Below are positions 53,014 through 61,493 of a stretch of DNA of 64,000 nucleotides, in pieces (positions within the stretch are counted from its first letter, which is position 1; each line of letters begins with the position of its first letter). The translations under genes were made by a program, and so were the position numbers. The notes beneath the pieces are model-generated. The model was not told where the DNA came from, searched no databases, and saw nothing but the letters and a program-made list of their open reading frames with translations. Origin of the DNA: Pseudomonadota bacterium. Lineage in GTDB: Bacteria; Pseudomonadota; Alphaproteobacteria; Rhizobiales; Xanthobacteraceae. The stretch lies in assembly GCA_023435725.1 (NCBI GenBank), contig JAEYRD010000107.1, forward strand, positions 56,805 through 120,804, in the 5' to 3' direction.

Positions 53014-54222
53014 ATGCAAAAACTCATCGCCGCCGTCGCGGCCGGTCTCGCCCTTGCCGCCACGTCCGGCGCCGCGCAGGCGCAGATTTCCGACGATGTC
53101 GTCAAGATCGGCGTTCTCACGGACATGTCGAGCCTCTATGCGGACGCGACCGGCAAGGGCTCGCTCGCAGCGGTCGAGATGGCGGTCGCCGATTATGGCG
53201 GCAAGGTCGCGGGCAAGCAGGTCGCGGTGGTCGCCGCCGACCACCAGAACAAGCCCGATGTCGGTGTCAACATCGCCCGCAACTGGTACGACAACGACAA
53301 AGTCGACGCGATCTTCGACGTGCCGACGTCGTCGGTGGCGCTGCCGATCTCGGCGCTGACGCGCGAGAAGAACAAGATCAACATCAATTCCGGCGGCGGC
53401 TCGTCCGACATCACCGGCGCGCAATGCTCGCCTAACACGGTGCACTGGACCTATGACACCTACGCGCTGTCGAACGTCGCCGGCAAGGCGATGGTCAAGC
53501 GCGGCGAGGACACCTGGTTCTTCGTCACCGCCGACTACGCCTTCGGCATGGCGCTCCAGCGCGACGCGGCCAACGTGGTCAAGGAGAGCGGCGGCAAGGT
53601 GCTCGGCGAGGTCCGCCATCCCCTCAACTCGTCCGACTTCTCCTCCTTCCTGCTCCAGGCCCAGGCCTCAAAGGCCAAGGTGGTCGCGCTGGCGAACGCC
53701 GGCGGCGACACCACCAACGCGCTGAAGCAGGCGTCCGAGTTCGGCCTGACCCAGGGCGGCCAGAAGATGATCGCGCTGCTGCAGGAGATCACCGACACGC
53801 ATTCGCTCGGCATCAAGGCCACGCAGGGTCTGATCGTGACCGACGCGTTCTACTGGGACATGAATGAGGAGACGCGCGCCTTCTCGAAGCGCTTCAACGA
53901 GAAGGTCGGTCACATGCCGACCATGATCCAGGCCGGCCTCTATTCGGCGACCATGCACTATCTGAAGGCGATCGAGGCCATCAAGACCGACGAGGCCCCG
54001 AAGGTGATGGCGCAGATGCGCGCCACGCCGATCAACGACTTCTTCGCCAAGAACGGCAAGATCCGCATCGACGGCCGCATGGTCCACGACATGTATCTGT
54101 TCGAGGTAAAGAAGCCCGAGCAATCCAAGGGTGAGTGGGACCTCTACAATCTGATCGCCACCGTGCCCGGCGACGAGGCTTTCCGTCCGCTCGACAAGGG
54201 CGGCTGCCCGCTGGTGAAGTGA
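53014..54222 (+). CDS. Orphan branched-chain-type substrate-binding protein
   Basis: A 402-residue periplasmic binding protein of the Peripla_BP_6 (LivK-like) group. Signal peptide about 1-23 (ALAATSGAAQAQ), then VVKIGVLTDMSSLYADATGK, the usual ligand-site beginning, SNVAGKAMVKRGEDTWFFVTADYAFG and the C-terminal FRPLDKGGCPLVK ending common in rhizobia. No permease or ATPase of the branched-chain type lies nearby, so it must use a transporter elsewhere or act as a receptor. The ATG has a gggag ribosome site. Confidence 0.88.
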   Translation: MQKLIAAVAAGLALAATSGAAQAQISDDVVKIGVLTDMSSLYADATGKGSLAAVEMAVADYGGKVAGKQVAVVAADHQNKPDVGVNIARNWYDNDKVDAIFDVPTSSVALPISALTREKNKININSGGGSSDITGAQCSPNTVHWTYDTYALSNVAGKAMVKRGEDTWFFVTADYAFGMALQRDAANVVKESGGKVLGEVRHPLNSSDFSSFLLQAQASKAKVVALANAGGDTTNALKQASEFGLTQGGQKMIALLQEITDTHSLGIKATQGLIVTDAFYWDMNEETRAFSKRFNEKVGHMPTMIQAGLYSATMHYLKAIEAIKTDEAPKVMAQMRATPINDFFAKNGKIRIDGRMVHDMYLFEVKKPEQSKGEWDLYNLIATVPGDEAFRPLDKGGCPLVK

Positions 54223-54237
54223 TATCCGGAGCACCTC

Positions 54238-54356
54238 CGTCATTGCGAGCGAAGCGAAGCAATCCAGAAATGCAACTGCGGAGATAGCTCTGGATTGCTT
54301 CGTCGCTTCAGTGCAAAATTGCTTGGCAATTTTGCGACGAGCTCCTCGCAATGACG
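54238..54356. repeat. Palindromic repeat, family A (long form)
   Basis: Almost the same as the copy at 6071-6185: cgtcattgcgagcgaagcga, gcaatccagaa / ctctggattgc, then gcaaaattgcttggcaatttt and cgagctcctcgcaatgacg. Confidence 0.9.
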
Positions 54357-54425
54357 GGAGACGAATGACACCACAGCGCGCTCGGTGAAAACCGGGCGCG
54401 TTGGGTTTAGGCGGTCAGAGCCTGA

Positions 54426-54956
54426 TTATTCCGAGTACTTGAACTCGGGCATGTTCTTCAGCTCGTCCTTGCTGGCGTTGAAGACGGCGTGGTCCGGATA
54501 CCACCTGGACGACGAGGACGACGACGTTGTCGTCGCGGTCTTCTCGGTACCGGTCGCAGCGCCCGTAGTCGTGGTCGACTTGCTCGTCGTGCCGGAGCTG
54601 CCCGCGCCGGTGTAGGCGACGGCCTCGTTGACGAACTTCAGCTTCTCAAAGGGCACGGCGACCAGGTGCTCGCCCATGCCGAGGAAGCCGCCGACGCCGA
54701 TCACGGCGATCTTCACGGCGCCGTTCTTGTCCATCAACAGATCGTTGATCGATCCGATGTTCTCGTTGGCGTCGTTATAGACCTTTACGCCCGCCATCTT
54801 CGACGCACGCCATTCACCCGACGCAGTCGTGGTCGTGGTTGTCGCAGTGGCCGCGGGCGCTGCCTTGTCGGTGGTGGTCGTCGGCGATTGCGCGAACGCA
54901 ACGGTCGCAAGAAGTGCGGTGCCGGCAAGGCCGGCGGCGATCGATTTCATCAACAT
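54426..54956 (-). CDS. Exported PRC-barrel domain protein
   Basis: A 176-residue protein with a signal peptide (about 1-23, TALLATVAFAQS), a Thr/Ala-rich linker, a PRC-barrel (about 52-110: KMAGVKVYNDANENIGSIND, VKIAVIGVGGFLGMGEHLVA) and a second Ser/Thr-rich stretch before the tail NASKDELKNMPEFKY. Such PRC-barrel proteins are plentiful in rhizobia and often belong to the general stress regulon. A candidate EcfG promoter lies upstream at 54995-55019. Start taken at the first Met; ATG at 54950 is an alternative. Confidence 0.8.
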   Translation of the reverse strand: MLMKSIAAGLAGTALLATVAFAQSPTTTTDKAAPAATATTTTTTASGEWRASKMAGVKVYNDANENIGSINDLLMDKNGAVKIAVIGVGGFLGMGEHLVAVPFEKLKFVNEAVAYTGAGSSGTTSKSTTTTGAATGTEKTATTTSSSSSSRWYPDHAVFNASKDELKNMPEFKYSE

Positions 54957-54994
54957 TGTTGTCCTCTCCTTCAGCAGAAAACTCGTATGGAGAG

Positions 54995-55019
54995 AACCGC
55001 GCCGATAACCCGCAGTTCC
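54995..55019 (-). promoter_or_regulatory. Candidate EcfG general stress promoter
   Basis: On the minus strand GGAAC (55019-55015) is followed after 16 bases by GGTT (54998-54995). The EcfG consensus is GGAAC-N16/17-CGTT. It ends 39 bases before the PRC-barrel start. Confidence 0.5.
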
Positions 55020-55067
55020 GAAGTTGCGGCAATTTCGCAGCTCGATACGCGGGAAAGATTTGAAGGC

Positions 55068-55096
55068 AAATGTTCCTGCGTCACTCAGGAACATTT
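55068..55096. repeat. Inverted repeat upstream of the PRC-barrel gene
   Basis: Perfect 11-base arms aaatgttcctg (55068-55078) and caggaacattt (55086-55096) around seven bases. It contains ggaac on both strands. It could be a terminator for the unknown gene at 55182 (minus strand) or an operator. Confidence 0.7.
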
Positions 55097-55181
55097 TGCA
55101 ACGCGAGGTTCCCCGCCGACGATCGCGCGCCCTGGGTGAAGCACGACCGCGGCGAGGAACGCGCCGACCTGTTCGCCCGGG

Positions 55182-55757
55182 TCAGCTCTTGTAGTCGATC
55201 AGGAGCGCGGAGAAGTCCGAGCCGCTCGACGAACTCGTCGCGCTGCCATTCGCACCGTAGGACGACGCCGACGATTGCGACTGCTGCAATGCCTGGAGGA
55301 ATTGCTGGAGCATCTTGGCCGTGGTGGAGTCGGTCGACGTGCTGCTGGTCGTATCCGACGAATCCGAAGAGCTGTCGTCCGGGGGCAGACCGGGCGGCGG
55401 CCCACCCGCACCACCGGGTCCACCGGCGCCGCCGGGACCGTTGGCGAAGGCGGACTTGAACACGTTCTTCAGTTCGCTGGCCTGATCCGAGGTCAGCGTC
55501 CCGTTCGAGACCTCGTTGGAGATGAGGTCGTCGATCTTCGATTGCATGTCGTCCTTGGAGGGGCGCGTGCCGCTCGACTGGTCGCTCGACCGGCTCTGCT
55601 GGAGCGCCGTGTCGATGTCGGTCAGCGCCGTCGAGAGCGCGGACTGGTCCGACGACGAGATCGTGCCGGCAGAAACTTCCGATTGCAATTCCTGCTGCAG
55701 CCGCTGCAACGGCGACTGGTAGTTGCCGGCGGAGGCCGCCGAAATCGAGGTCATCAT
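55182..55757 (-). CDS. Ser-rich protein of unknown function with an internal repeat
   Basis: A 191-residue protein without signal peptide. Two related segments are seen: EVSAGTISSSDQSALSTALT (about 31-50) and EVSNGTLTSDQASELKNVFK (about 83-102), sharing EVsxGTxxxDQxxxL, each in a helix-loop-helix setting that resembles an EF-hand-like or protein-protein motif. A Pro/Gly stretch (GGAGGPGGAGGPPPG) and a Ser/Thr/Gln-rich tail follow. I do not recognise the family. The start is the first of two Met codons; longer frame to 56069 overlaps the two-component promoter. Confidence 0.6.
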   Translation of the reverse strand: MMTSISAASAGNYQSPLQRLQQELQSEVSAGTISSSDQSALSTALTDIDTALQQSRSSDQSSGTRPSKDDMQSKIDDLISNEVSNGTLTSDQASELKNVFKSAFANGPGGAGGPGGAGGPPPGLPPDDSSSDSSDTTSSTSTDSTTAKMLQQFLQALQQSQSSASSYGANGSATSSSSGSDFSALLIDYKS

Positions 55758-55785
55758 GGCTCCGTGGGTTTTGCGGGGTTTCTTG

Positions 55786-55800
55786 CGTGACGCTGTCACG
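55786..55800. promoter_or_regulatory. Operator-like inverted repeat in a divergent promoter gap
   Basis: cgtgac-gct-gtcacg lies 29 bases before the unknown Ser-rich gene (minus strand) and 136 bases before the response regulator (plus strand). A binding site for a dimeric regulator is plausible. Confidence 0.4.
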
Positions 55801-55935
55801 GTATGGTTAGCGGCCTTAACGAGACCTTGCCGCTCCACTGCCCAGGCATTGCCGGGTATTGCGTGCCGTGCAGACAGAAACATACCGAAACAAAAATCTT
55901 CGCCTTTTGGCCCTAATCGTGGACAAACAAAGCTC

Positions 55936-56691
55936 ATGGCCATTCCCAATCCCAACATCCTGGTCGTCGAAGACGACCGCGAAACGCGGACGTTGATTGC
56001 GAAGTACCTGCGCAACAATGCCTGCAACGTCACCACCGTGAGCGACGGTCGCGAGATGTCGCGCGCCATGGCCGATCATCGCGTCGACCTCATCATTCTC
56101 GACGTGATGCTTCCGGGCGAGGACGGCTTGAGCTTGTGCCGCAAGGTGCGCTCGGAGGGACAGACGCCGATCATCATGCTCACCGCGCGCGGCGAGGACG
56201 TCGACCGCATCGTCGGCCTCGAAATGGGCGCGGATGACTACCTGCCGAAACCGTTCAATCCGCGCGAGCTGCTCGCCCGCATCAACGCAGTGCTGCGACG
56301 CCAGGCTGCCGCGCAGGCCGCAAGCTCGATCGAGGGCGCGAGCACGCTCGCGTTCGAGGGCTGGCGCATCGACCTGCGCCTGCGCGAACTGCGCAATCCG
56401 GAAGGCGCGCGCGTCGCGGTGACCAGCGCCGAGTTCGACCTCTTGCGGACCTTCTGCGAACGCCCCGGCCGCGTACTCTCGCGCGACAGCCTGCTCGACC
56501 TCACACAGGGCCGCAACACCGGCTCGTTCGAACGCTCCATCGACGTGCTGGTCAGCCGCATCCGCCGCAAGATCGAGCCCAATCCGCAGGATCCGACCAT
56601 CATCAAGACGGTGCGCTCCGGCGGCTATCTGTTCACGCCGAGAATCGAAGCAGCCGGCAACGAAGCGGTCGCGACGCCCCTGAGCAACTAG
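55936..56691 (+). CDS. OmpR family response regulator
   Basis: A 251-residue regulator. Receiver domain about 8-120 with the acidic pair EDD (12-14), phosphorylation Asp56 in LIILDVMLPGEDG, and Lys in LPKPFNPREL; winged helix about 140-240 with FDLLRTFCERPGRVLSRDSL and RSIDVLVSRIRRKIEPNP. It is 13 bases upstream of the sensor kinase gene. It resembles the OmpR/EnvZ type; the regulon cannot be read from here. The start MAIPNPNILVVEDD is the natural one; earlier codons lie in the promoter. Confidence 0.92.
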   Translation: MAIPNPNILVVEDDRETRTLIAKYLRNNACNVTTVSDGREMSRAMADHRVDLIILDVMLPGEDGLSLCRKVRSEGQTPIIMLTARGEDVDRIVGLEMGADDYLPKPFNPRELLARINAVLRRQAAAQAASSIEGASTLAFEGWRIDLRLRELRNPEGARVAVTSAEFDLLRTFCERPGRVLSRDSLLDLTQGRNTGSFERSIDVLVSRIRRKIEPNPQDPTIIKTVRSGGYLFTPRIEAAGNEAVATPLSN

Positions 56692-56704
56692 TGGGGCGGC
56701 CATC

Positions 56705-58030
56705 ATGACGCCGTTCCGCTTCTTCCACCTCAAGAGCATCGGCGGACAGATCGCCGCGCTCGTGGTGGCCTCGATTGTCGCGCTGCATCTGATCCTCACC
56801 ATCAGCTTCCTGGTCGGCCGGCCCGACCGCGCCGAGCCGCCGCCCGACAGCGCGCATCAGCTCGCGGATGCGGCTCTCCTGCTGAGTGGCGCTGACGCCA
56901 GCGAGCGGCCGCGCATCCTTGCCGACATCGCCCGTGCGTTTCCGAAGGCGGGCATCGAGCTCCTTGCGCCGGGGACTGCCGTTGCCGACGACGGTGAGAG
57001 CCTGCGTCTGCACAGCGTGCGCCGGCATCTCGGCCGCCAGTACAAGGTGCTCGCGCTCGCGCCGAGCTTCGGCGTGCGTCGGGTTGCGGTCCAGCTTCCT
57101 GACGGCACCATGATTGCGGGCCGTGTCGAGCAGGGACCGTTTGCACCGCGGTTCTGGGGCGGGCCGTGGATGGTCACGCTCTTGTTTGCGCTGATCAGCG
57201 TCACCGTGCTCGGCCTGTGGGCGTCCTACGCGCTCGCCGCGCCGCTCTCCTCCTTCGCCAAGGCCGCCGAGAATTTCAGCCTGGACGGCACTGCCGAGCC
57301 GCTGCCCGAGCGCGGCCCGGAAGAGATCCGCCAGGTTGCGCGCGCGCTCAACCGCATGCATGAGCGGATCACGCGGCTGATGTCGGATCGCACCAGGATG
57401 CTGGCCGCGATCAGCCACGATCTGCGCACGCCGATCACGCGGCTGCGCCTGCGCGCCGAGTTCATCGAGGACGAGGGCAACCGCAGGCGCATGCTGATCG
57501 ATCTCGACCAGATGCGTTCGATGCTCGAATCCGTGCTCTCGCTCTTGCGCAACGACCGCAAGATCGAGGCGATGACGCTGGTCGACATCGCGAGCACGCT
57601 CCAGCTCGTCGCCGACCAGTTCGGCGACATGGGCCATGTCGTGCAATATGACGGCCCCGCTTCCGCAACCGCCGTCGCGCGTCCCGACGATTTGCACCGC
57701 GGCGTCACCAACCTCGTCGAGAACGCGGTGCGCTTCGGCGCCGAAGTGACGATCCGCCTCGATGTTGCCGGCACCGAGCTCATCATCGACGTCGAGGACG
57801 ACGGCCCCGGCATCTCGGATGCGCGCAAGCAGGAGATGCTGGAGCCGTTCGTGCGCGGTGACGACGCGCGCACCATGGACGATTCCACCGGCTTCGGGCT
57901 CGGCCTGTCGATCGCGCGCGCGATCGCGCTCGCCCATGGCGGCGAACTGTCGCTGCACGACCGCGAGCCACACGGATTGATCGTGCGGATGCAATTGCCG
58001 GTGTGGCAGCAGCCGCGGCTTGCGGCTTAA
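56705..58030 (+). CDS. EnvZ-like sensor histidine kinase
   Basis: A 441-residue kinase. First membrane helix about 17-37, a periplasmic sensor part of about 115 residues (about 40-152) with no known domain, second helix about 155-176, HAMP (about 177-228), dimerisation domain with His238 in AAISHDLRTPITRLRLR, and HATPase with VTNLVENAVRF, DDGPGIS and STGFGLGLSIARAIA. It phosphorylates the adjacent response regulator. The sensed signal is unknown. This is a normal length for the family. Confidence 0.93.
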   Translation: MTPFRFFHLKSIGGQIAALVVASIVALHLILTISFLVGRPDRAEPPPDSAHQLADAALLLSGADASERPRILADIARAFPKAGIELLAPGTAVADDGESLRLHSVRRHLGRQYKVLALAPSFGVRRVAVQLPDGTMIAGRVEQGPFAPRFWGGPWMVTLLFALISVTVLGLWASYALAAPLSSFAKAAENFSLDGTAEPLPERGPEEIRQVARALNRMHERITRLMSDRTRMLAAISHDLRTPITRLRLRAEFIEDEGNRRRMLIDLDQMRSMLESVLSLLRNDRKIEAMTLVDIASTLQLVADQFGDMGHVVQYDGPASATAVARPDDLHRGVTNLVENAVRFGAEVTIRLDVAGTELIIDVEDDGPGISDARKQEMLEPFVRGDDARTMDDSTGFGLGLSIARAIALAHGGELSLHDREPHGLIVRMQLPVWQQPRLAA

Positions 58031-58039
58031 GACATCGCC

Positions 58040-58258
58040 TCATGCCGCGAGCGGCGGATGCTCGGTCGCTGCAGGCTCATCATAGATCGCGACCGCCTCG
58101 AAGCGATAACCGCAGGCGCGGCATGTCCAGAGATAGGAGATGCGCCCCTCGCCCGGTTCGATCCAGTCGGGCTTCGGGATCGGCGCGCCGCATTGGGCGC
58201 AGGGGTTCTGTCTGGGGATGTCGCTGGCGTGTGCGTTGGCCATGTCGGATTTTGTCAT
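58040..58258 (-). CDS. Small zinc ribbon protein
   Basis: A 72-residue protein with two Cys pairs, PCAQCGAP (about 19-26) and WTCRACGYRF (about 45-54), a classical zinc ribbon, then an acidic tail. No signal peptide. It probably binds zinc and maybe nucleic acid or a partner protein; no further role can be given. The ATG at 58258 has gagagg five bases upstream. It is convergent with the kinase gene, ten bases apart. Confidence 0.7.
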   Translation of the reverse strand: MTKSDMANAHASDIPRQNPCAQCGAPIPKPDWIEPGEGRISYLWTCRACGYRFEAVAIYDEPAATEHPPLAA

Positions 58259-58497
58259 GGCACCTCTCCCGTTTTGCAGCGTCTTCTTGCTCGCTTTCGC
58301 AGGGCTACACGAATAGACAGCCTTGCTGCCGCGCGCGGTACTTCGTCCGCCTGAGAAAACCCGTACGCCAGCATTGAGTCGTAACAGCGGCTCGGCGCCG
58401 CAAAATCGCCGGCAGCGGCGTTTGGCCACATCATCGCCGCGTTCGGCGGGCCTAAAGCAGCCGGGTGCAGGTCACTCAGGCACATCAGGGGTATCTG

Positions 58498-59055
58498 ATG
58501 AAAATTTTACGGATTGCCGCGCTGCTCGCGGCCGGACTGACGTTGCCGCAGGCCGCATTCGCGGGTGAAGCCGAATATGCCGAGATGGTCGCGACGCATG
58601 CACGCACCAACGGTGTGCCGGAAGCGTTGGTGCACCGCGTGATCATGCGCGAAAGCCGCTACCAGCCAGGCCTCGTCGGCCATGGCGGCACCATCGGGCT
58701 GATGCAGATCAAGCTCGCGACCGCCCGCGGGCTCGGCTACACCGGAGATGCTGCAGGTCTGCGCGATCCCAACACCAACCTCACCTATGCGGTGAAGTAT
58801 CTCGCCGGCGCCTATCACGCCGCCAACGGCGACCACGCCCGAGCCATTCGTTATTTTGCAGGCGGCTATTACTACGCCGCAAAGCGCCAGCGCCAGGAAC
58901 AACGCCAGGAACAGCTGGTGCAGCAGGCCAGCGCCGACGCGAGCGGCCAGCCTTGGCTCGAGCCCAACGGCAATCCGCAGCCGATGTTCGGCACCGTGCC
59001 GCACCGCAAGCTGGCCCAGCGCGTGCGTAACGCGCGGGCGCAGGCGCTCAAGTAA
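58498..59055 (+). CDS. Lytic transglycosylase (SLT domain)
   Basis: A 185-residue exported enzyme. Signal peptide about 1-22 (LLAAGLTLPQAAFAG), then an SLT domain (about 28-125): ALVHRVIMRESRYQPGLVG with catalytic Glu, GTIGLMQIKLATARGLGYTG, DPNTNLTYAVKYLAGAYHAA and IRYFAGGYYY. It cuts glycan strands with formation of 1,6-anhydroMurNAc. The basic, Gln-rich tail (QRQEQRQEQL) has no known domain. Short length suggests a small, specialised enzyme. Upstream gap (58259-58497) shows no clear site. Confidence 0.9.
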   Translation: MKILRIAALLAAGLTLPQAAFAGEAEYAEMVATHARTNGVPEALVHRVIMRESRYQPGLVGHGGTIGLMQIKLATARGLGYTGDAAGLRDPNTNLTYAVKYLAGAYHAANGDHARAIRYFAGGYYYAAKRQRQEQRQEQLVQQASADASGQPWLEPNGNPQPMFGTVPHRKLAQRVRNARAQALK

Positions 59056-59060
59056 CTCCC

Positions 59061-59170
59061 CGTGTCCCGGACGCGGCGCGGCATGAAATGCCGCTCCGCA
59101 GAGCCGGGACCCAGCACGCCGCAAAGATGGGCCCCGACTCAGCGGCGCACTGCGCCGCGTCCGGGGCACG
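59061..59170. repeat. Palindromic repeat, family F
   Basis: Outer arms cgtgtcccggacgcggcgc and gcgccgcgtccggggcacg, inner part with gcggcatgaaatgccgc. Located between the lytic transglycosylase and the thiamin operon. Confidence 0.85.
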
Positions 59171-59231
59171 AGAGCGGTGGGGTTCCAGCCAAACGCGTTG
59201 ACACCAGCCGTCACTGGCATACATTAGAGCC

Positions 59232-59339
59232 GTTCCGAGGGGTGCTCCGAGGAGGAGCTGAGATACCGCTAAATGGGCAAGCCCGCCCAGGACCGCGGTG
59301 ACCCTTTGAACCTGATCCGGGTCATGCCGGCGAAGGGAC
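59232..59339 (+). ncRNA. TPP riboswitch (THI element)
   Basis: Contains the THI-box landmarks ggggtgctcc, ggagctgagat, and gacccttgaacctgatc-type sequence (here gaccctttgaacctgatccg) then gggtcatgccggcgaaggga. P1 pairs gttcc (59232-59236) with gggac (59335-59339). Its 3' strand contains the ribosome site of thiO (aaggga, five bases before the ATG), so TPP binding would directly block translation. Confidence 0.95.
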
Positions 59340-59343
59340 AGGG

Positions 59344-60354
59344 ATGTACCAGACGAAGAAGCGGCCGGACTCTCCGGTATCCATCATCGGCGCAGGCATT
59401 GCAGGAGCGTGGCAGGCGCTATTGTTCGCGCAGGCCGGCCACACCGTGACCCTGCACGAGCGCGGTGACGCCACCATGACCGACGCCACCAGCCATTGGG
59501 CCGGCGGCATGCTCGCGCCCTATTGCGAGGCGGAGGTCGCCGAACCCATCATCAGCCGCCTCGGCCTGCGTTCCCTGGATATCTGGCGGCGCGAACTGCC
59601 GGACACCCCGTTCAACGGCTCCCTCGTCGTCGCCCATCCGCGCGAGCGCAACGATTTCGAGCGTTTTGCCCGGATGACCGAGGAGCACAGCCGGCTTGAT
59701 GCCGCAGGTCTTGCCGAGCTCGAGCCGTCGCTGGAGGGCCGCTTCCGCGACGCGCTGTTCTTCCCGACCGAGGGCCATGTCGAGCCGCGCCGCGTGCTGC
59801 CGAAGCTGCACGAGCGCATCCGCGCCGCCGGCGGCACCATCAAATTCGATAGCGACGTCACCGCCGCCGACCTCGACGGCATCGTGATCGACTGCCGCGG
59901 GCTAGGCGCGCGCGACGAGCAGCCGGAGCTGCGCGGCGTCAAGGGCGAGATGATCCTGATCGAAACCAGCGAGGTGCAGCTTGCCCGCCCGGTGCGGCTG
60001 ATCCACCCGCGCTGGCCGCTCTACGTCATCCCGCGCGAAGACAATCTGTTCATGCTGGGGGCGACCTCGATCGAGACCGAGGACACCGGCGTCAGCGTCC
60101 GCTCCGCGCTGGAGCTGCTGGGCGCAGCCTATGCCGTGCATCCGGCCTTCGGCGAGGCGCGGATCGTCGAATTCGGCTCCGGCCTTCGCCCCGCTTTCCC
60201 CGACAATCTCCCGCGCATCGGCATTCGCGGCGGCAGGATCACCGTCAACGGGCTCTACCGCCACGGCTTCCTGATCGCGCCTGCACTCGCCGAGCTGACG
60301 CTCGCCTATGTCGAGCGCGGACAGATCGACAATGAGGTAATGCAATGCGGGTGA
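59344..60354 (+). CDS. thiO: Glycine oxidase ThiO
   Basis: A 336-residue FAD enzyme of the DAO group that oxidises glycine to iminoglycine for the thiazole moiety. N-terminal dinucleotide motif SIIGAGIAGAWQAL, SHWAGGMLAPYCEAEV, VEPRRVLPKLHERI and near the C-terminus FGSGLRPAFPDNLPRIG and NGLYRHGFLIAPALAE are family segments. It is the first gene under the riboswitch and overlaps thiS by ten bases. Start ATG directly follows the riboswitch. Confidence 0.95.
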   Translation: MYQTKKRPDSPVSIIGAGIAGAWQALLFAQAGHTVTLHERGDATMTDATSHWAGGMLAPYCEAEVAEPIISRLGLRSLDIWRRELPDTPFNGSLVVAHPRERNDFERFARMTEEHSRLDAAGLAELEPSLEGRFRDALFFPTEGHVEPRRVLPKLHERIRAAGGTIKFDSDVTAADLDGIVIDCRGLGARDEQPELRGVKGEMILIETSEVQLARPVRLIHPRWPLYVIPREDNLFMLGATSIETEDTGVSVRSALELLGAAYAVHPAFGEARIVEFGSGLRPAFPDNLPRIGIRGGRITVNGLYRHGFLIAPALAELTLAYVERGQIDNEVMQCG

Positions 60355-60542
60355 TCGTAAACGGCGAGCAGCGCGAGGTGGCCTCAGTGAGCGTCGACGC
60401 GCTGCTCACCGAGCTCGACTACGAGGGCACCCATTTCGCGATCGCGCTGAACTATGACGTCGTGCCGAAAAGCCGCTGGGCGGAGACGAACCTCAAGGCC
60501 GGCGACGAGATCGAAATCATCACGCCGCGGCAGGGAGGGTGA
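60345..60542 (+). CDS. thiS: Sulfur carrier protein ThiS
   Basis: A 65-residue ubiquitin-like protein that carries sulfur as a C-terminal thiocarboxylate. It ends in the required Gly-Gly (ITPRQGG) and has the core VIVNGEQREVASVSVDALLT. It overlaps thiO and is followed by a long palindrome before thiG. ThiF and ThiI, which activate it, are not in the window. Confidence 0.95.
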   Translation: MRVIVNGEQREVASVSVDALLTELDYEGTHFAIALNYDVVPKSRWAETNLKAGDEIEIITPRQGG

Positions 60543-60569
60543 GGTGATGATGGCACACTCTTTCCAATC

Positions 60570-60686
60570 GTCGTCCCCGCGAAGGCGGGGACCCATAACC
60601 CCAGGCCTTCGTTGTGGCGGAAGGTCTCTTCCCGCGTGCCCCAAGAGACATCCCGCGGTATGGGTCCCCGCCTTCGCGGGGACGAC
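60570..60686. repeat. Long palindromic repeat between thiS and thiG (family E)
   Basis: Arms gtcgtccccgcgaaggcggg plus gacccata and tatgggtc plus cccgccttcgcggggacgac, with a central hairpin around ggaaggtctcttccc. It sits inside the thiamin operon in the transcript. Confidence 0.9.
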
Positions 60687-60710
60687 AGTTGAATCCGAGG
60701 AAACACCGAC

Positions 60711-61493
60711 ATGGTGACCTTCTACGGCAAAACCTTCGCCTCCCGCCTCCTCATCGGCAGCGCGCTCTATCCCTCGCCTGCGATCATGCAGGCGGCGATC
60801 CGCGCCTCCGGCTCGAACATCGTCACGGTGTCGCTGCGCCGCGAATCCGCCGGCGGTAAGTCGGGCGACGCATTCTGGAAGCTGATCCGCGAGCTCGACG
60901 TCACCGTGCTGCCGAACACCGCCGGCTGCCGCAGCGTGCGCGAGGCGGTGACGACAGCCAAGCTTGCGCGCGAGCTGTTCGGCACGAGCTGGATCAAGCT
61001 CGAAGTGATCGCCGACAACGACACGCTGCAGCCCGATGTCGTCGGACTGGTCGAAGCCGCCGCCATCCTGATCAAGGACGGTTTTGAGGTGTTCCCCTAT
61101 TGCACCGAGGATCTCTCGGTCGCGAACCGTCTGGTCGATGCAGGCTGCAAGGTGGTGATGCCGTGGGCCGCTCCCATCGGCAGCGCCAAGGGCATCATCA
61201 ACCGCGATGCCCTGAGGCTGCTGCGCGAGCGGCTGCCCGACATCACGCTGGTGGTCGACGCCGGCCTCGGCGCGCCGAGCCACGCCGCGCACGCGCTGGA
61301 GCTCGGCTACGACGCCGTGCTGCTCAACACCGCGATCGCGAAAGCCGCCGACCCCGTCGCAATGGCGAACGCCTTCCGCCTCGGCGTCGAGGCCGGCCGC
61401 ACCGCTTACGAGGCCGGGCTGATGAATGCCCGCGACTTCGCCTCCCCGTCCACCCCTGTCGTTGGGACCCCGTTCTGGCATGCCGTATCCTGA
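60711..61493 (+). CDS. thiG: Thiazole synthase ThiG
   Basis: A 260-residue TIM-barrel enzyme that makes the thiazole phosphate of thiamin from DXP, the ThiS thiocarboxylate and iminoglycine. The Schiff-base lysine is in [17 protein letters not shown]. Also [31 protein letters not shown] and [19 protein letters not shown] are conserved. Start [14 protein letters not shown] is at the family position. It overlaps thiE by 14 bases. Confidence 0.96.
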   Translation: MVTFYGKTFASRLLIGSALYPSPAIMQAAIRASGSNIVTVSLRRESAGGKSGDAFWKLIRELDVTVLPNTAGCRSVREAVTTAKLARELFGTSWIKLEVIADNDTLQPDVVGLVEAAAILIKDGFEVFPYCTEDLSVANRLVDAGCKVVMPWAAPIGSAKGIINRDALRLLRERLPDITLVVDAGLGAPSHAAHALELGYDAVLLNTAIAKAADPVAMANAFRLGVEAGRTAYEAGLMNARDFASPSTPVVGTPFWHAVS

